This document shows positions 5,870 through 6,374 of a stretch of DNA of 6,374 bases, piece after piece. Within the stretch, counting starts at the first letter, position 1. Every line of letters begins with the position of its first letter. Position numbers and translations under genes: made by a program. The notes under the pieces are model-generated. The model saw nothing but the letters and a program-made list of their open reading frames with translations. It was not told the origin of the DNA and did not search any database. Location: the NCBI GenBank assembly GCA_025463665.1, contig JAODAY010000330.1, positions 1-6,374 of the forward strand, read 5' to 3'. The stretch comes from Microbacteriaceae bacterium. Lineage in GTDB: Bacteria > Actinomycetota > Actinomycetes > Actinomycetales > Microbacteriaceae.

Positions 5870-5886
5870 AGTGGGATGATGACGGG

Positions 5887-6374
5887 ATGGAAAGCGAAAA
5901 CACCCTCGTCGAGTTCGTGCCCACGGACGGCCTCGACGAATACGACATCGATGAGTCGTCGAGCGTCGACGACGGAACCCTGCCATGGGATCGCTACCTC
6001 GACCGCGAGGTGAGCTGGCTCGCGTTCAACCAGCGGGTGCTCGAGCTCGCCGAAGACGAGAGCCTTCCGCTGCTCGAACGGGCCAACTTCCTCGCCATCT
6101 TCGCGAGCAACCTCGATGAGTTTTTCATGGTGCGCGTCGCCGGGCTCAAACGCCGCATCGCGACCGGCCTCGCCGTTCCCACCAACGTCGGCCGGGCGCC
6201 AGAAGACGTGCTCGCCGCCGTGAGCGCGAAGGCGCACGAGCTGCAGCACCGCCACGCCACCGTGTTCCGTGACCAGGTCAAACCCGCCCTCGACGAAGCC
6301 GGAATCCACATCGAGACCTGGGCCGACCTCGACGAGGCCGACCGCGAGCGCGCGCACGAGATCTTCTCGCTGCA
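5887..6374 (+). CDS. ppk1: Polyphosphate kinase 1 (RNA degradosome polyphosphate kinase), 3' end beyond the window
   Basis: PPK1 reversibly builds inorganic polyphosphate from ATP by way of a phosphohistidine. The frame from ATG 5887 runs open to the window end, giving the first 162 residues. After an acidic, probably disordered N-terminus (1-30), the PPK N-terminal domain begins at about 34: [20 protein letters not shown] (36-55), [20 protein letters not shown] (61-80) and [11 protein letters not shown] (81-91). These match the conserved ELSWLSFN-x-RVL and NLDEF blocks that include ATP-contacting residues. The catalytic histidines lie outside the window. The ATG is the only in-frame start near the conserved region, and no clear Shine-Dalgarno is seen (ACGGG directly precedes the ATG). 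The gene follows mshD after 113 bp and probably has its own promoter. Identity is very secure from the N-terminal domain alone. Confidence 0.92.
   Translation, partial: MESENTLVEFVPTDGLDEYDIDESSSVDDGTLPWDRYLDREVSWLAFNQRVLELAEDESLPLLERANFLAIFASNLDEFFMVRVAGLKRRIATGLAVPTNVGRAPEDVLAAVSAKAHELQHRHATVFRDQVKPALDEAGIHIETWADLDEADRERAHEIFSL

Noticed and set aside
5876..6013. ATGATG at 5876 as the start of a short ORF or of ppk1
   Set aside because: It is in a different frame from PPK1 and stops at 6013; the product (about 45 aa) is an out-of-frame reading of the ppk1 coding sequence.
5677..6357. Minus-strand open frame (226 aa) across the mshD end, the spacer and the ppk1 start
   Set aside because: It spans the mshD-ppk1 boundary and lies opposite the clearly conserved PPK1 N-terminal domain; no recognisable domain.

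Overview
The window looks like ordinary chromosomal DNA of a high-GC actinobacterium. It is probably a member of Microbacteriaceae: most codons end in G or C, GTG starts are frequent, -10 elements sit six bases in front of the start codon (leaderless mRNAs), and the window carries a mycothiol synthase, an actinobacterial hallmark. The family-level placement is an inference from protein similarity recalled from memory. I see no insertion sequence, phage, CRISPR, tRNA or rRNA.

Layout. Bases 1-756 (+) hold the 3' part of a class I SAM-dependent methyltransferase that starts before the window. It converges on a minus-strand cluster, with a 10-bp hairpin between the two stop codons. Read in its own direction (right to left), the cluster is: a 36-aa single-span membrane peptide (3725-3615), a nitrobindin/FABP-like beta-barrel protein (3600-2989), a YgfZ-type folate-binding protein (2999-1914) and a FUSC-family membrane protein (1907-795). 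Gaps are 14 bp or less, or genes overlap, so this is probably one operon, driven from a leaderless-type promoter at about 3732. A separate 84-aa three-span membrane protein (4080-3826, minus) lies upstream and is divergent from the next block across a 51-bp promoter region.

The plus-strand block is glnR (4132-4827), an orphan OmpR-type regulator of nitrogen metabolism, overlapping by 32 bp with mshD (4796-5773), the last enzyme of mycothiol synthesis. After a 113-bp spacer comes the 5' part of ppk1 (5887 to the window end), polyphosphate kinase.

How the genes fit together. The functions are mostly housekeeping and stress related: nitrogen control, thiol redox buffering, phosphate storage, haem/peroxynitrite chemistry (nitrobindin) and Fe-S maintenance (YgfZ). 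The glnR-mshD pairing is also known from mycobacteria.

The most striking anomaly is in ygfZ. The family-typical N-terminus is present in frame from a GTG with a good Shine-Dalgarno, but codon 27 is an amber TAG. The gene is therefore interrupted, or the base is a sequence error. A second useful result is the 36-aa ORF at the head of the operon, which length-limited gene calling would miss. I found no convincing evidence of a wholly new biological system.
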